Shown: in pieces, positions 25,468 through 33,789 of the stretch
How positions within the stretch are numbered: position 1 is the stretch's first letter
How the letters are laid out: each line of letters opens with the position of its first letter
Source of the DNA: Chloroflexota bacterium
GTDB lineage: Bacteria; Chloroflexota; Anaerolineae; Anaerolineales; Villigracilaceae
NCBI GenBank assembly: GCA_016234485.1
Contig: JACRBL010000052.1
Location: forward strand, 62,001 to 126,000
Direction: 5' to 3'
Length of the DNA: 64,000 nucleotides
Notes under the pieces: model-generated
The model's input: the letters and a program-made list of their open reading frames with translations, nothing else
What the model was told of the DNA's origin: nothing
Databases searched by the model: none
Program-made: the position numbers and the translations under genes

Positions 25468-27189
25468 ATGGCAGAAGTACAACGAACAAAGATTGGTTAT
25501 CTCGTCGGCGGCGGGCTGAAAGAGAATTTCCGCGTGCGACTTATTGTTTCTCCACAGGAGATGCAAGAAGGGGCATTTGTTGTTATCTCCAGCGGAGACT
25601 GGCGTTATTACGGCATTGTCACAGATATTCAACTTGGAGCAACCGATCCACGTTTCGCCGATGAACAAATGGATGGGCGTTTTCCCGCGCACATCTCTAA
25701 TGCATTGCATGGACAAACGCTCTTTGCCAACCTTGAAGTGTTACCAAATTTAATGCTGGAGATCGGTCCCGATGATGGGACGCCAGAAAGAAAACAATGG
25801 CAGGGAAAGATTGACGCAGGTTTGAAAGACCAGCCTCATGTTCTCCCCGTCAAGAATGTGCCGCCGCACCATGCCGCGGTGTATCTGGCGGCCGAGGGAG
25901 ATATCGCCGAGATTTTCGGAAAAGATGAAAAGAGTTTCTTTGAAATTGGCAAAACTCGCGAGCAACACCATCCTGTTCGTATTGACCTCAACAAGTTTGT
26001 GCAACGATCATCGGGCATATTTGGCGCAACAGGAACAGGAAAGTCGTTCCTAACACGGGTTGTCCTTGCTGGATTAATCAACAAGACGGATGTTTCGCTT
26101 CTTGTTTTTGACATGCACAATGAATATGGTTACACCTTCACTCCACCCGAGGGGGGCGTAGCCGTCCCTGGTCTGAAAGAAAAAATGGGATCAAAGGTGA
26201 AAATTGTGGGTCTGGGTCGAGGAAAGGATGCCATGTATCAAGGCGTGACACCAGACATAAATTTAGAGATTTCCATGAAGGATATTCATACAGGTGATAT
26301 TGAAATCCTTGCACACGAGTTGAATCTCCGTGAAACCACTGCAACTACATTGGCCGCATTGTTTGGAAAATTTGGTGAAAATTGGTTCCGCGAGTTTATG
26401 AAACTCGAACCAATGCCAAGGCAAAAAGATGAAGATGGAAACTCTTATTATCCTGATGGAAGCCTGGAAGGATGGGCAGAAAGCGCAGGGATTCATATCG
26501 AGGCCGCAAAAGGACTGCACACGCGCCTGAGCAAACGCGTCAAAAATTTGTCGTATATCGTGGAGAACCCAGTAAGCGATGGGGTAAGCCAAATTGTTGA
26601 CTCGCTTCAACATGGACGCAGCGTTATCCTATCGTTTGGCACTCACGATAATGACCTTGATTACCTGCTTGTTTCAAACATTCTTACACGCCGTATCCGC
26701 GAAGTTTGGGAAGCCAAAACCAATGAATTTCACCGCACAAAAAACACAGGTGCTTTGCCGCGCCCACTTGTGATTGTTATTGAAGAAGCGCATAAACTCT
26801 TAAACCGCGAGATGGCTTCACAGACTACCTTCTCGACAATCGCGCGCGAACTTCGCAAATATTATGTAACTTTGCTAATCATCGACCAGCGCCCATCGCA
26901 AATTTATGATGAGGTTATGTCTCAACTCGGCACTCGTATTTCAGGCTGGCTTGGTGATGACGATGACATACAATCTGTGCTAACAGGTTTGGCCGGGCGT
27001 GACGCCCTAAAGGGAATGTTAGCGCGATTGCAGTCAGGCCGGGAAGTTTTACTGCTTGGTCCTTGGGGCGTCTCAATGCCCATACCTGTAGAATCACGAA
27101 GATATAACGAGGAGTTTTGGAAAGAGATAAATGCTGACAAGAAACCGAAAAGATCTGAGCAAGATATTATGAAAGAATTAGGGCATTGA
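25468..27189 (+). CDS. herA: HerA-type DNA translocase ATPase (DUF87)
   Basis: A hexameric FtsK/HerA-superfamily ATPase of 573 residues. An N-terminal HAS-barrel (about 1-70) precedes Walker A GATGTGKS (about 186-193), LLVFDMHNEYG and Walker B VIVIEEAHKLL near 437, followed by FSTIARELRKYYVTLLIIDQRPSQI, the sensor region (quoted in two pieces elsewhere). I start at ATG 25468, 8 nt after AAAGGAG; two in-frame ATGs upstream fit worse. Base composition drifts to lower GC toward the 3' end. A second, GC-richer copy of the last 86 residues follows, so this gene may have displaced an older herA. Confidence 0.9.
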   Translation: MAEVQRTKIGYLVGGGLKENFRVRLIVSPQEMQEGAFVVISSGDWRYYGIVTDIQLGATDPRFADEQMDGRFPAHISNALHGQTLFANLEVLPNLMLEIGPDDGTPERKQWQGKIDAGLKDQPHVLPVKNVPPHHAAVYLAAEGDIAEIFGKDEKSFFEIGKTREQHHPVRIDLNKFVQRSSGIFGATGTGKSFLTRVVLAGLINKTDVSLLVFDMHNEYGYTFTPPEGGVAVPGLKEKMGSKVKIVGLGRGKDAMYQGVTPDINLEISMKDIHTGDIEILAHELNLRETTATTLAALFGKFGENWFREFMKLEPMPRQKDEDGNSYYPDGSLEGWAESAGIHIEAAKGLHTRLSKRVKNLSYIVENPVSDGVSQIVDSLQHGRSVILSFGTHDNDLDYLLVSNILTRRIREVWEAKTNEFHRTKNTGALPRPLVIVIEEAHKLLNREMASQTTFSTIARELRKYYVTLLIIDQRPSQIYDEVMSQLGTRISGWLGDDDDIQSVLTGLAGRDALKGMLARLQSGREVLLLGPWGVSMPIPVESRRYNEEFWKEINADKKPKRSEQDIMKELGH

Positions 27190-27191
27190 GC

Positions 27192-27452
27192 ATGTCGCAG
27201 TTGGGGACGCGCATTTCAGGCTGGCTCGGCGACGAAGACGACATCCACGCCGCGCTCTCGGGGCTGGCGGGACGGGAAGCTTTGCGCGGCATGTTGGCGC
27301 GCCTGCAACCGAAGGAGGAGGTACTCCTGCTCGGCTGGGGTGTGCCGATGCCGCTGCCTGTGCGCTCGCGTCGCTATGACGAGGCGTTTTGGAAGGAGTT
27401 GCTAGGGGGGAAGAAGTCCGAGGCGCAGAGTTTGAAGGAGTTGGGATTCTAG
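27192..27452 (+). pseudogene. Remnant of a second herA, C-terminal 86 residues
   Basis: MSQLGTRISGWLGDEDDI and what follows align along their whole length with the last 90 residues of the intact HerA ending 2 nt before. Codons differ throughout and are GC-rich like the host genome. There is no ATPase core and no ribosome-binding site. It is best read as the tail of a resident herA left behind after recombination with an incoming allele; the junction falls right at the stop of the new copy. Confidence 0.85.
27411..27448 (+). repeat. 38-bp direct repeat, left copy (herA terminus)
   Basis: AAGAAGTCCGAGGCGCAGAG plus the next 18 bases, up to GGGATT just before the remnant's stop codon. Identical over 38 bp to 28096-28133. 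The two copies bracket the toxin-antitoxin pair, as attachment sites or recombination scars would. Confidence 0.9.
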
Positions 27453-27490
27453 CCAACTGTCAAGCGGTATAATTTGGCAAGGATGTGAGC

Positions 27491-27772
27491 ATGGAAGACT
27501 TTGAATTCGAATGGGACGATGATAAAGCAATTGGTAATTTCGATAAGCACGGTGTCGGTTTTGAAGAAGGCGCAACCATCTTCAACGACCCACTGATTGC
27601 GACGATTTTTGACCCTGACCATTCAGAAAACGAAGAACGCTTTATTTCACTTGGCATATCCGTGCAAAATCGTTTGTTGGTAGTCGTTCACACATTCCGC
27701 GAAGAACGAATCCGTTTAATCAGTTGCCGAAAAGCAACCAACGCTGAAAGAAAACTCTATGAAAACCAATAA
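27491..27772 (+). CDS. brnT: BrnT-family (DUF497) toxin
   Basis: A 93-residue RelE-fold ribonuclease toxin. The hallmark FEWDDDKAIGNFDKHGVGFEEGATIF begins the protein (quoted in part), followed by ERFISLGISVQNRLLVVVHT and the basic catalytic end ERIRLISCRKATNAERKLYE. ATG 27491 is chosen because AAGGA lies 7 nt upstream; a GTG 6 nt earlier is possible. A TATAAT box is at 27468-27473. It overlaps the next gene by 14 nt. Confidence 0.88.
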   Translation: MEDFEFEWDDDKAIGNFDKHGVGFEEGATIFNDPLIATIFDPDHSENEERFISLGISVQNRLLVVVHTFREERIRLISCRKATNAERKLYENQ

Positions 27773-28082
27773 GAAAAAACAAGATGACGAAATGCGCCCT
27801 GAATATGATTTCAGCAAAGCCGAGCGCGGCAAGTATTATCGCTCCATGGAAAAGGGCTACACGGTGCGCGTCCATCAAAGTGATGGGACAGTCGTTGTGA
27901 ACCATTACACCCTCGCAGAAGGGACTGTGTTATTGGCTCCCGATGTGCGCGAGTATTTCACAGATTCAGAGTCTGTCAATGAAGCCTTGCGTTCCATCAT
28001 CCATTTGATGGAGAAGGTGCCTGCGCGGAAATATGGCGCACAGCATACAAGTTCTAGACAAGTGGCCGAGCGCAGGAAATAG
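27759..28082 (+). CDS. Putative antitoxin partner of the BrnT-type toxin
   Basis: 107 residues, overlapping brnT by 14 nt. It begins with a charged leader and EMRPEYDFSKAERGKYYRSM, a motif common in small proteins that accompany DUF497 toxins, then VLLAPDVREYFTDSESVNEALRSII, a likely ribbon-helix-helix-type segment. It is not the standard BrnA sequence. Role inferred from pairing. Confidence 0.7.
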   Translation: MKTNKKKQDDEMRPEYDFSKAERGKYYRSMEKGYTVRVHQSDGTVVVNHYTLAEGTVLLAPDVREYFTDSESVNEALRSIIHLMEKVPARKYGAQHTSSRQVAERRK

Positions 28083-28095
28083 TTTGCGCGGAAGC

Positions 28096-28133
28096 AAGAA
28101 GTCCGAGGCGCAGAGTTTGAAGGAGTTGGGATT
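28096..28133 (+). repeat. 38-bp direct repeat, right copy (herA terminus)
   Basis: Exact copy of 27411-27448, located 13 nt after the antitoxin stop. It is outside any reading frame here, so identity is not kept by coding constraint. Confidence 0.9.
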
Positions 28134-28187
28134 TTGAGGTTTTGAGATGCAGGTGAACACAGCGCAATAAATTATCACAGCGTGATG

Positions 28188-28229
28188 AAAAAGAGGATGT
28201 GTCTATTTTTAGACACATCCTCTTTTTTT
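28188..28229. terminator. Strong bidirectional terminator, also a possible operator
   Basis: Stem of about 17 bp (AAAAAGAGGATGTGTCT and its complement) with an ATTTTT loop and a T-run of seven. It ends 7 nt before the -10 box of the XRE gene and covers where a -35 would be. Confidence 0.88.
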
Positions 28230-28236
28230 CAATCCT

Positions 28237-28242
28237 TATAAT
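28237..28242 (+). promoter_or_regulatory. -10 box, leaderless start of the XRE gene
   Basis: TATAAT, 9 nt before ATG 28252. No -35 is recognisable because the hairpin 28188-28229 occupies the region. Confidence 0.55.
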
Positions 28243-28251
28243 GACCTCACC

Positions 28252-28470
28252 ATGAACAATGTTGTTGGCAAATACATCAAAAAGATTCGAGAAAACCAAG
28301 GTCTAACCCAAGAGCAACTTGCCATCAGGATTGAAATGGCTGGTTGGCAAGTTGACCGATTCGTAGTTTCAAAAATTGAACGGGGCGATAGACAGGTTTC
28401 AGACATTGAAGCCCAGTTGATTGCAAAAGTTTTGAAAGTTTCAGTTGCGAACCTATTCGGTGAAGAATAA
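28252..28470 (+). CDS. XRE-family HTH regulator, controller-like
   Basis: 72 residues, essentially one Cro/C1-type HTH: YIKKIRENQGLTQEQLAIRI, then FVVSKIERGDRQVSDIEAQL (split). Size and position just upstream of a methyltransferase resemble C (controller) proteins of restriction-modification systems, which time expression of nuclease and methylase. The module from here to 31847 is clearly richer in A and T than the flanking genes. Confidence 0.82.
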   Translation: MNNVVGKYIKKIRENQGLTQEQLAIRIEMAGWQVDRFVVSKIERGDRQVSDIEAQLIAKVLKVSVANLFGEE

Positions 28471-28516
28471 GCACATTTAAACTTCAGAAATTTCGGGCTA
28501 ACGGACTGGAAATATC

Positions 28517-29503
28517 ATGGAAAAAGAAAAAAACAAACCAAAAAGAGTTTCCGAGGTACAAACTTCCTATATCTTGAATTTTGTTGAAGTCTCAAAAATC
28601 GCCAAGCCATTTTTGAAATGGGCTGGCGGTAAAGGTCAATTGCTTGATACTCTTGACAGTTTGCTTCCCGTTGAAATACGTTCTGGTGAAATAAAAAAAT
28701 ATGCAGAGCCATTTATTGGTGGAGGTGCTTTTTTCTTTCATGTAGCACAAAATTACCCAGACATCGGCGAGTTCTTTATTTCTGATGTAAATCCAGAGCT
28801 AATATTAGTTTATAAGACGATTCAAAGTGATGTAGAGAATCTCATTTTGCAACTCGAAGAAATAGAATTAGAGTATCACGATCTGAGTGATATTAAACAG
28901 AAAAAATTTTTTTACAATAAAAGAGACGAGTTCAACAAAAATCTCACAGCGATTGACCTAACCAGATTCCAAAGCGAATGGGTGACGCGTGCGGCCGTCC
29001 TTATATTCCTTAACCGAACTTGTTTTAACGGCTTGTTCCGTGTGAACTCCAAAGGAGCATTTAATGTTCCTTTTGGGGATCACAATAACCCCAAGATTTG
29101 TGATGCGGCAAATTTACGATCCGTATCTTTGTTGCTTCAAAAAACTCGAATCGAATGCGGTGAGTTCGAGATCAGCAAGGATTTCATAGACGACAAAACT
29201 TTTGTTTATTTTGACCCGCCTTATCGTCCGTTAAGCAAAACATCCAACTTCAACTCCTACTCAAGGGCTGAGTTCGGCGACGAAGCACAAAAAAGGCTTG
29301 CCAAATACTTTGCTACCCTATCTAGCAAGGGAGCAAAACTAATGCTCAGCAACTCCGAACCAAAAAATGAAGACCCACATGATCTATTTTTCGAGGAACT
29401 TTACAAAGGTTTCAAGATTGAAATTGTACTTGCCGCCAGAAATATCAACAGTGGAACCGACAAACGCGGAAAAATAAAAGAATTGGTTATCACTAATTAC
29501 TAA
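28517..29503 (+). CDS. D12-class N6-adenine DNA methyltransferase (Dam/DpnM type)
   Basis: 328 residues. The SAM-binding motif is PFLKWAGGKGQLLDTL (31-46), with EPFIGGGAFFFHV, then FLNRTCFNGLFRVNSKGAFNVPFG, which is typical of the GATC-type family, and the catalytic DPPY at 233-236. It would methylate adenine in a short site; GATC is the family's common target but unproven here. The start lacks a good ribosome-binding site. It ends 13 nt before the DGQHR gene, so the two are cotranscribed. No separate Dpn- or MboI-like nuclease gene is present. Confidence 0.92.
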   Translation: MEKEKNKPKRVSEVQTSYILNFVEVSKIAKPFLKWAGGKGQLLDTLDSLLPVEIRSGEIKKYAEPFIGGGAFFFHVAQNYPDIGEFFISDVNPELILVYKTIQSDVENLILQLEEIELEYHDLSDIKQKKFFYNKRDEFNKNLTAIDLTRFQSEWVTRAAVLIFLNRTCFNGLFRVNSKGAFNVPFGDHNNPKICDAANLRSVSLLLQKTRIECGEFEISKDFIDDKTFVYFDPPYRPLSKTSNFNSYSRAEFGDEAQKRLAKYFATLSSKGAKLMLSNSEPKNEDPHDLFFEELYKGFKIEIVLAARNINSGTDKRGKIKELVITNY

Positions 29504-29516
29504 AACGGGAGTCTCC

Positions 29517-31847
29517 ATGAAAAAAGATAATTCCAATACTAATTTTTCATTCTCGGAAATTGTTCGACCACTAGATGAACTCTCACTTAGCGCTAGTCAG
29601 AGAACAAACGAATATGTATTTGATCGTGTTTCAAAAGAATCCGAGATTCCTAGTGATTGGGTGTTAGACAAGGAATTGCAATCTGTCAAAAGAATAAAAA
29701 AGAAAAAAGAAATGTGGAAGCTCTTTGAGGATAGACTATGGTTAATGTTCTACAAGTTTGAATTTGAAGAGCTGAACAATGCTTACGAACCTGAGATTAT
29801 CTTGCCGACAACACAGCAAACAAAAAAACGGTTTGATGTGATCGCGAAGGCGGAAGAATTTGTGTTTTTCGTAGAATGCAAATCAAACAGTAAACCTGGC
29901 CCTCGGCCAAATGTACGAGAAACCATCATCGCTTTGAATGATGCAAAACCATATTTAAAGAAAATAATACAAAAACATTATGACAACGACTACCTTGAAG
30001 CTGTCATGGTTCTGGCATTGGAAAATGTCAATGTGAGTGAACAGGATTTAGAAGAAGCAAGGAGAAAAAACGTAAAGGTTTGGGATGCTTCTACGTTGTC
30101 ATATTTGGAGCAGTTGTCAAGTTTAACAGGAATAATCGGGGTTGCAGCAAGATATCAGCTATATGCCATGATGTTCCCAGACAAAAAACATCAAGAGCAC
30201 GCAAAACTTCCAGCTATACAGCAAAAACATGCGGGTGGCAAAATAACATATTACAGTTTTATGGCAACACCTGAACAACTCCTAAAAATCGCCTATGTGC
30301 ACCGAAGAGGAAGCAGTGTTCAGGATGCCAAAAAAGTAGTTCTTACTTATCAGCGGATGATTGAGCCTGCCAAGCTGAAGGCTATTCATGAATATATTAA
30401 TAAACAAAAAAGCTTGCCTTTTCCGAACAGCATAATAATAAACTTCAATGAAAAAGTGGTGTTTGAACTAGCTCCTCAAAGGGACAATATCAACAACGGT
30501 ATGTTAAGGCTTCCGAGATCTTATGGATCAGCATGGGTAATAGACGGCCAACATCGTTTGTTTGGTTATGCAATGTCTGAGCGCCGAAAGAAAGATCTTG
30601 TGCCAGTAATTGCCTTTGAAAAGCTGTCTGATGCTGAACAAGCAAGATTATTTGTTGATATAAATCTAAATCAAAAAAGTGTAAGCGCAAACTTGATGTG
30701 GGATCTAAAGGAAGATATCTATGAAGGCACAGAAGATCCAAAACAGCGAAAAGATTTAATTATCTCTAAGGTTGGAAAACGCTTAGCCGCGTCCGACAAA
30801 TCTCCCCTCTTTGGTGCAGTTTCCTTGCCAAGTTCTCCTGAACTCGGTGAAAGTGCTCCTGTTACCCTAAATGCTATTTGCGCAGCGATCAAAAATTCAA
30901 GGATTCTTGAGGACGATTATTACGGCACGAAAAATTTAGAGGTTGACAATGCCGTTGAACTTATTTATAGCGGTCTGTTAGAACATTTCAGTTTTTTTGC
31001 AAATAACATGCAATCCGATTGGGACGCAGGCAAACAAGGATTCACTAAAAGCGCTAACGGTATTTCTGCCTTGATTTGGCTTTATAGGCAGACATTACAT
31101 TATCTGAACTATGTTGAGGAAGCGGAGTTATACAGGCTAAAATCCAAGAGGAAGGATTTTGCAGGCCTTCTAAATACTTTGTACCAACCGATTGTTGAGC
31201 AATTCGAAGAATACGGTGAAATTGCCGACAAATTACGAATGAAGAGAGGCGCTTCAGGACAAAAAGAAAGTGCCAACGATCTGTGTATTTACATTCAAAG
31301 TCAAACTCCAGGGTTCCCGCCTCTTCTAAGGAGCCAAATGAAAATCACTAAGGAGACCGACCTAAACGAAGATGATGAGCTTGACTTAGCGATCAAAAAT
31401 ACCGAGTTGAAGATCAGGGGCTTTGTCAAAACCAAACTTAGTACAACGTTTGGAATTGATTGGTATAGGCAAAAGTTACCTGGAGATATCAAGACGAACA
31501 TTGATGACTTCGTAAACAGCGACATCAAGAAATATCCCTATAAACAAAAAGGATTACGTTCTTCAGACAATAAATTTGAGTACATCCAACTAACCGACCT
31601 GAAGAAAACAATCCTTTCTGTGTGGGTTGCGTTTGAGGATGTTTTCAACAACAAAGTAAATTTCACAAGCAAAATGGAAGAGTTCGTTAGTCTTAGGAAT
31701 GCTTTCCGCGGACATCCAAGACAAATCGATGAAGCCCAACGAAACTCTGGGCGAGGTGCAATGATCTGGCTGAATGAATGTATTGATAGTGTGCTGAACT
31801 CTGCAAACGAAGAAAATGACACTGTTGAAAATGGTGATGATACTTAA
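29517..31847 (+). CDS. PD-(D/E)XK nuclease-like domain fused to a DGQHR domain
   Basis: 776 residues. Residues about 60-200 look like a restriction-endonuclease fold: RFDVIA (D107) and FFVECKSNS (E120, K122) give the D-x12-E-x-K metal site. After a linker, residues about 240-400 carry the DGQHR domain: SAWVIDGQHRLFGYAM (343-347) and ARLFVDINLNQKSVSANLMWDL. DGQHR proteins include DndB, the regulator of DNA phosphorothioation, and genes near modification systems. The remaining 370 residues are helical, of unknown fold. GGGAG lies before the ATG. With the methylase upstream it likely forms a restriction- or modification-sensing defence unit; activity is inference. Confidence 0.8.
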   Translation: MKKDNSNTNFSFSEIVRPLDELSLSASQRTNEYVFDRVSKESEIPSDWVLDKELQSVKRIKKKKEMWKLFEDRLWLMFYKFEFEELNNAYEPEIILPTTQQTKKRFDVIAKAEEFVFFVECKSNSKPGPRPNVRETIIALNDAKPYLKKIIQKHYDNDYLEAVMVLALENVNVSEQDLEEARRKNVKVWDASTLSYLEQLSSLTGIIGVAARYQLYAMMFPDKKHQEHAKLPAIQQKHAGGKITYYSFMATPEQLLKIAYVHRRGSSVQDAKKVVLTYQRMIEPAKLKAIHEYINKQKSLPFPNSIIINFNEKVVFELAPQRDNINNGMLRLPRSYGSAWVIDGQHRLFGYAMSERRKKDLVPVIAFEKLSDAEQARLFVDINLNQKSVSANLMWDLKEDIYEGTEDPKQRKDLIISKVGKRLAASDKSPLFGAVSLPSSPELGESAPVTLNAICAAIKNSRILEDDYYGTKNLEVDNAVELIYSGLLEHFSFFANNMQSDWDAGKQGFTKSANGISALIWLYRQTLHYLNYVEEAELYRLKSKRKDFAGLLNTLYQPIVEQFEEYGEIADKLRMKRGASGQKESANDLCIYIQSQTPGFPPLLRSQMKITKETDLNEDDELDLAIKNTELKIRGFVKTKLSTTFGIDWYRQKLPGDIKTNIDDFVNSDIKKYPYKQKGLRSSDNKFEYIQLTDLKKTILSVWVAFEDVFNNKVNFTSKMEEFVSLRNAFRGHPRQIDEAQRNSGRGAMIWLNECIDSVLNSANEENDTVENGDDT

Positions 31848-32377
31848 GAAGATAGCTGCGTTGCTCAACGCCAGCGGAGGATGGGGATGTACGCCCGACG
31901 GTGAACCGTCAGGCTCAGGGCGAAAGAACGGTGAACCGCCCTCGCGTGTCCCAGCCCCAGAGGGGCTTTTGCTTTGAGTACGGCGCGTTTACGCCCGTTG
32001 CGGTGATCATCCCGTCAACGTCCATGGCAGCGAAGGATAGCCGCGTCCGTGGTGGGGATGGTTCGCGAGGTAAAACCTGACATGTCCACCCTGGCGGGCG
32101 CTATAGTCCGCGAGTGGCTGATTGATTGTGGCCGATGTCCACGCGAGGGTTATGGTTGGTCAAGGCGCGGAGGAGACATGTCAGGTTTCCAAAAATGTCA
32201 GTACATTTTCCCAAAAACATCGAAATGTTTTGCTCAACGAGTCTAGACTCGTTTGGAAACCTTCCTTGACTCGTTTTAAAACCTCTCAAGGAAGATTTCC
32301 AATCCTTCCTTGAGAAGATTCCCATCCAACAGGGGATAAAACTGCGTGTAATCGAAGATCGCCCCCGTATACAGAAT
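31848..32377. other. 530-bp gene-free stretch with inverted repeats
   Basis: No convincing gene. Near 31890-31950 there are two ACGGTGAACCG units. A 14-bp perfect inverted repeat, AAACCTGACATGTC at 32073-32086 and its complement at 32175-32188, encloses 88 bp. An 11-bp hairpin TCTCAAGGAAG/CTTCCTTGAGA lies at 32284-32315, with a third CCTTCCTTGA unit at about 32260. This marks the right edge of the AT-rich module. Confidence 0.6.
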
Positions 32378-33688
32378 TTACAACCTCGTCCTTCCCTTCA
32401 ACTCCAAATACCGATTAATGACCGAAAACGATAATTGATTCGCCGGCACGTCCAGCGTCAACACCCCACGCCTGCGGAGGGTATCCAATGCCACGCGGCG
32501 TTCATCTAAAATCTGCGTGGCGGCCGCGCGCTGATAAACCGTCAGCGAGTCGTTGGGATTCTGCTTCGACGCGGCGTGAATGTCGGGGTCGCTGATCGTC
32601 ACCACCAGCGGCAGGCTGGAGCGCGCCAACAACGAGACCTGCGCCACGAGCGAGTCCATGCTTGCGCCGCTGGACAGATCCGTGAAGATGACCACCAGCG
32701 CGCGGCGTCTCTGCTTCACCGCCAGATACGTCAGCGCCTTGCGATAATCGGGTTCCACCTGCGTCGCGTCCACCGCGTACAAAACTTCGAGCATGCGATA
32801 AAACTGTCCACGTCCCTGCCGCGGCGCGAGATAGTGTGACACATCGTCCGCAAAACTCATCATGCCCACGCGGTCGCCCTTGCCCGTCGCCACGTACGTC
32901 AGGAACAGCACCGCGTTCACGGCGTAATCCAATTTCGCGATGTCGGCCACGGGCGTTTGCATCATGCGTCCCGTATCCAAAACCGCGATCACACTCTGAC
33001 TGCGCTCGGTCTGATACTCCACCGTCACAGGTCGGTTGCGGCGCGCGGTCGCCTTCCAGTTGATGCGGCGGAACTCGTCATCGGGCGAATACTCGCGCAG
33101 GCGCTCGAACTCCGTCCCCTCGCCGAACATGCGCGTCGTCCGCAGTCCCATTTCCTGCAAGCGGTTGCGCCGCAAGAGCAGATCATAAATTCGCACATCC
33201 AGCAAATTCGGATACACCTTCACAGGCTCCGCGGCTTTCACGCGTCCCTGCCGCACGACCAACTTGAGCGGACCCAGCCAGCGCAAATGCAGATCGCCAA
33301 ATTTGTAATCGCCGCGTCGCAACGGCTGGAGATGATAGACGGACTGCCACGTTCCCAACGGCGGGACATCGCCCTCCATCACGCGCGTCTCGATCTTGAA
33401 TTCCTCCGGCGCTTCATCGCGGACCGTCAGCCGCGTCCCTCGTCGCGAGCGATTCCGCACGCTGACGGTGACCGCATTCTCCGCGCCCAGCGACAATTTC
33501 GTATCGTGGACGCGCGCCACGTCAAAGCGATCCACGCGCCCCGCCAGACGCCAATCGAGCGCGAACAGGATCAGCGCAAAAGACGCGTAAGCCCAGCCGA
33601 TCCATTCCATGTTTCTCAGCCAGGCGCCGAGAGCGATGATGGGAGCGGCGAGCAAAAGGACGAGGATTCCGCGAAGAGTGGGGAGCAT
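32378..33688 (-). CDS. DUF58-domain membrane protein
   Basis: 436 residues. Two N-terminal membrane helices are followed by a beta domain and the DUF58 core: GEGTEFERLREYSPDDEFRRINWKATAR (in part), then a vWA-like region with VIAVLDTGRMM and VIFTDLSSGAS. DUF58 proteins usually work with a MoxR AAA+ ATPase and envelope-facing vWA proteins; none is adjacent here. The gene begins in repeat-rich sequence. Confidence 0.9.
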   Translation of the reverse strand: MLPTLRGILVLLLAAPIIALGAWLRNMEWIGWAYASFALILFALDWRLAGRVDRFDVARVHDTKLSLGAENAVTVSVRNRSRRGTRLTVRDEAPEEFKIETRVMEGDVPPLGTWQSVYHLQPLRRGDYKFGDLHLRWLGPLKLVVRQGRVKAAEPVKVYPNLLDVRIYDLLLRRNRLQEMGLRTTRMFGEGTEFERLREYSPDDEFRRINWKATARRNRPVTVEYQTERSQSVIAVLDTGRMMQTPVADIAKLDYAVNAVLFLTYVATGKGDRVGMMSFADDVSHYLAPRQGRGQFYRMLEVLYAVDATQVEPDYRKALTYLAVKQRRRALVVIFTDLSSGASMDSLVAQVSLLARSSLPLVVTISDPDIHAASKQNPNDSLTVYQRAAATQILDERRVALDTLRRRGVLTLDVPANQLSFSVINRYLELKGRTRL

Positions 33689-33721
33689 AGGAGGTAGGAG
33701 ATGCGGGATGCGAGATAGGAG

Positions 33722-33784
33722 GTGCGTGTTGCGTACTGCGTATTACGTATTGCGTGTTTACCTGTGTACCTGTCTACGTGTTGC
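33722..33784. repeat. TGCGTACTGCGTATT-type repeat
   Basis: Units GCGTACTGCG, TATTACGTATTGCG and TACCTGTGTACCTGTC between the DUF58 and GT39 genes. Just upstream is a GGATGCGAGATAGGAGG-type tract. Confidence 0.65.
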
Positions 33785-33789
33785 GTGAA

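Noticed and set aside
25468..31847. Prophage or integrative element with integrase
   Set aside because: No integrase, capsid, terminase or tRNA attachment site seen. Only the 38-bp repeats hint at integration.
29517..31847. Calling the large gene dndB and predicting DNA phosphorothioation
   Set aside because: DGQHR alone is shared by several families. No dndCDE or dptFGH genes are present, and the N-terminal nuclease domain is not part of DndB.
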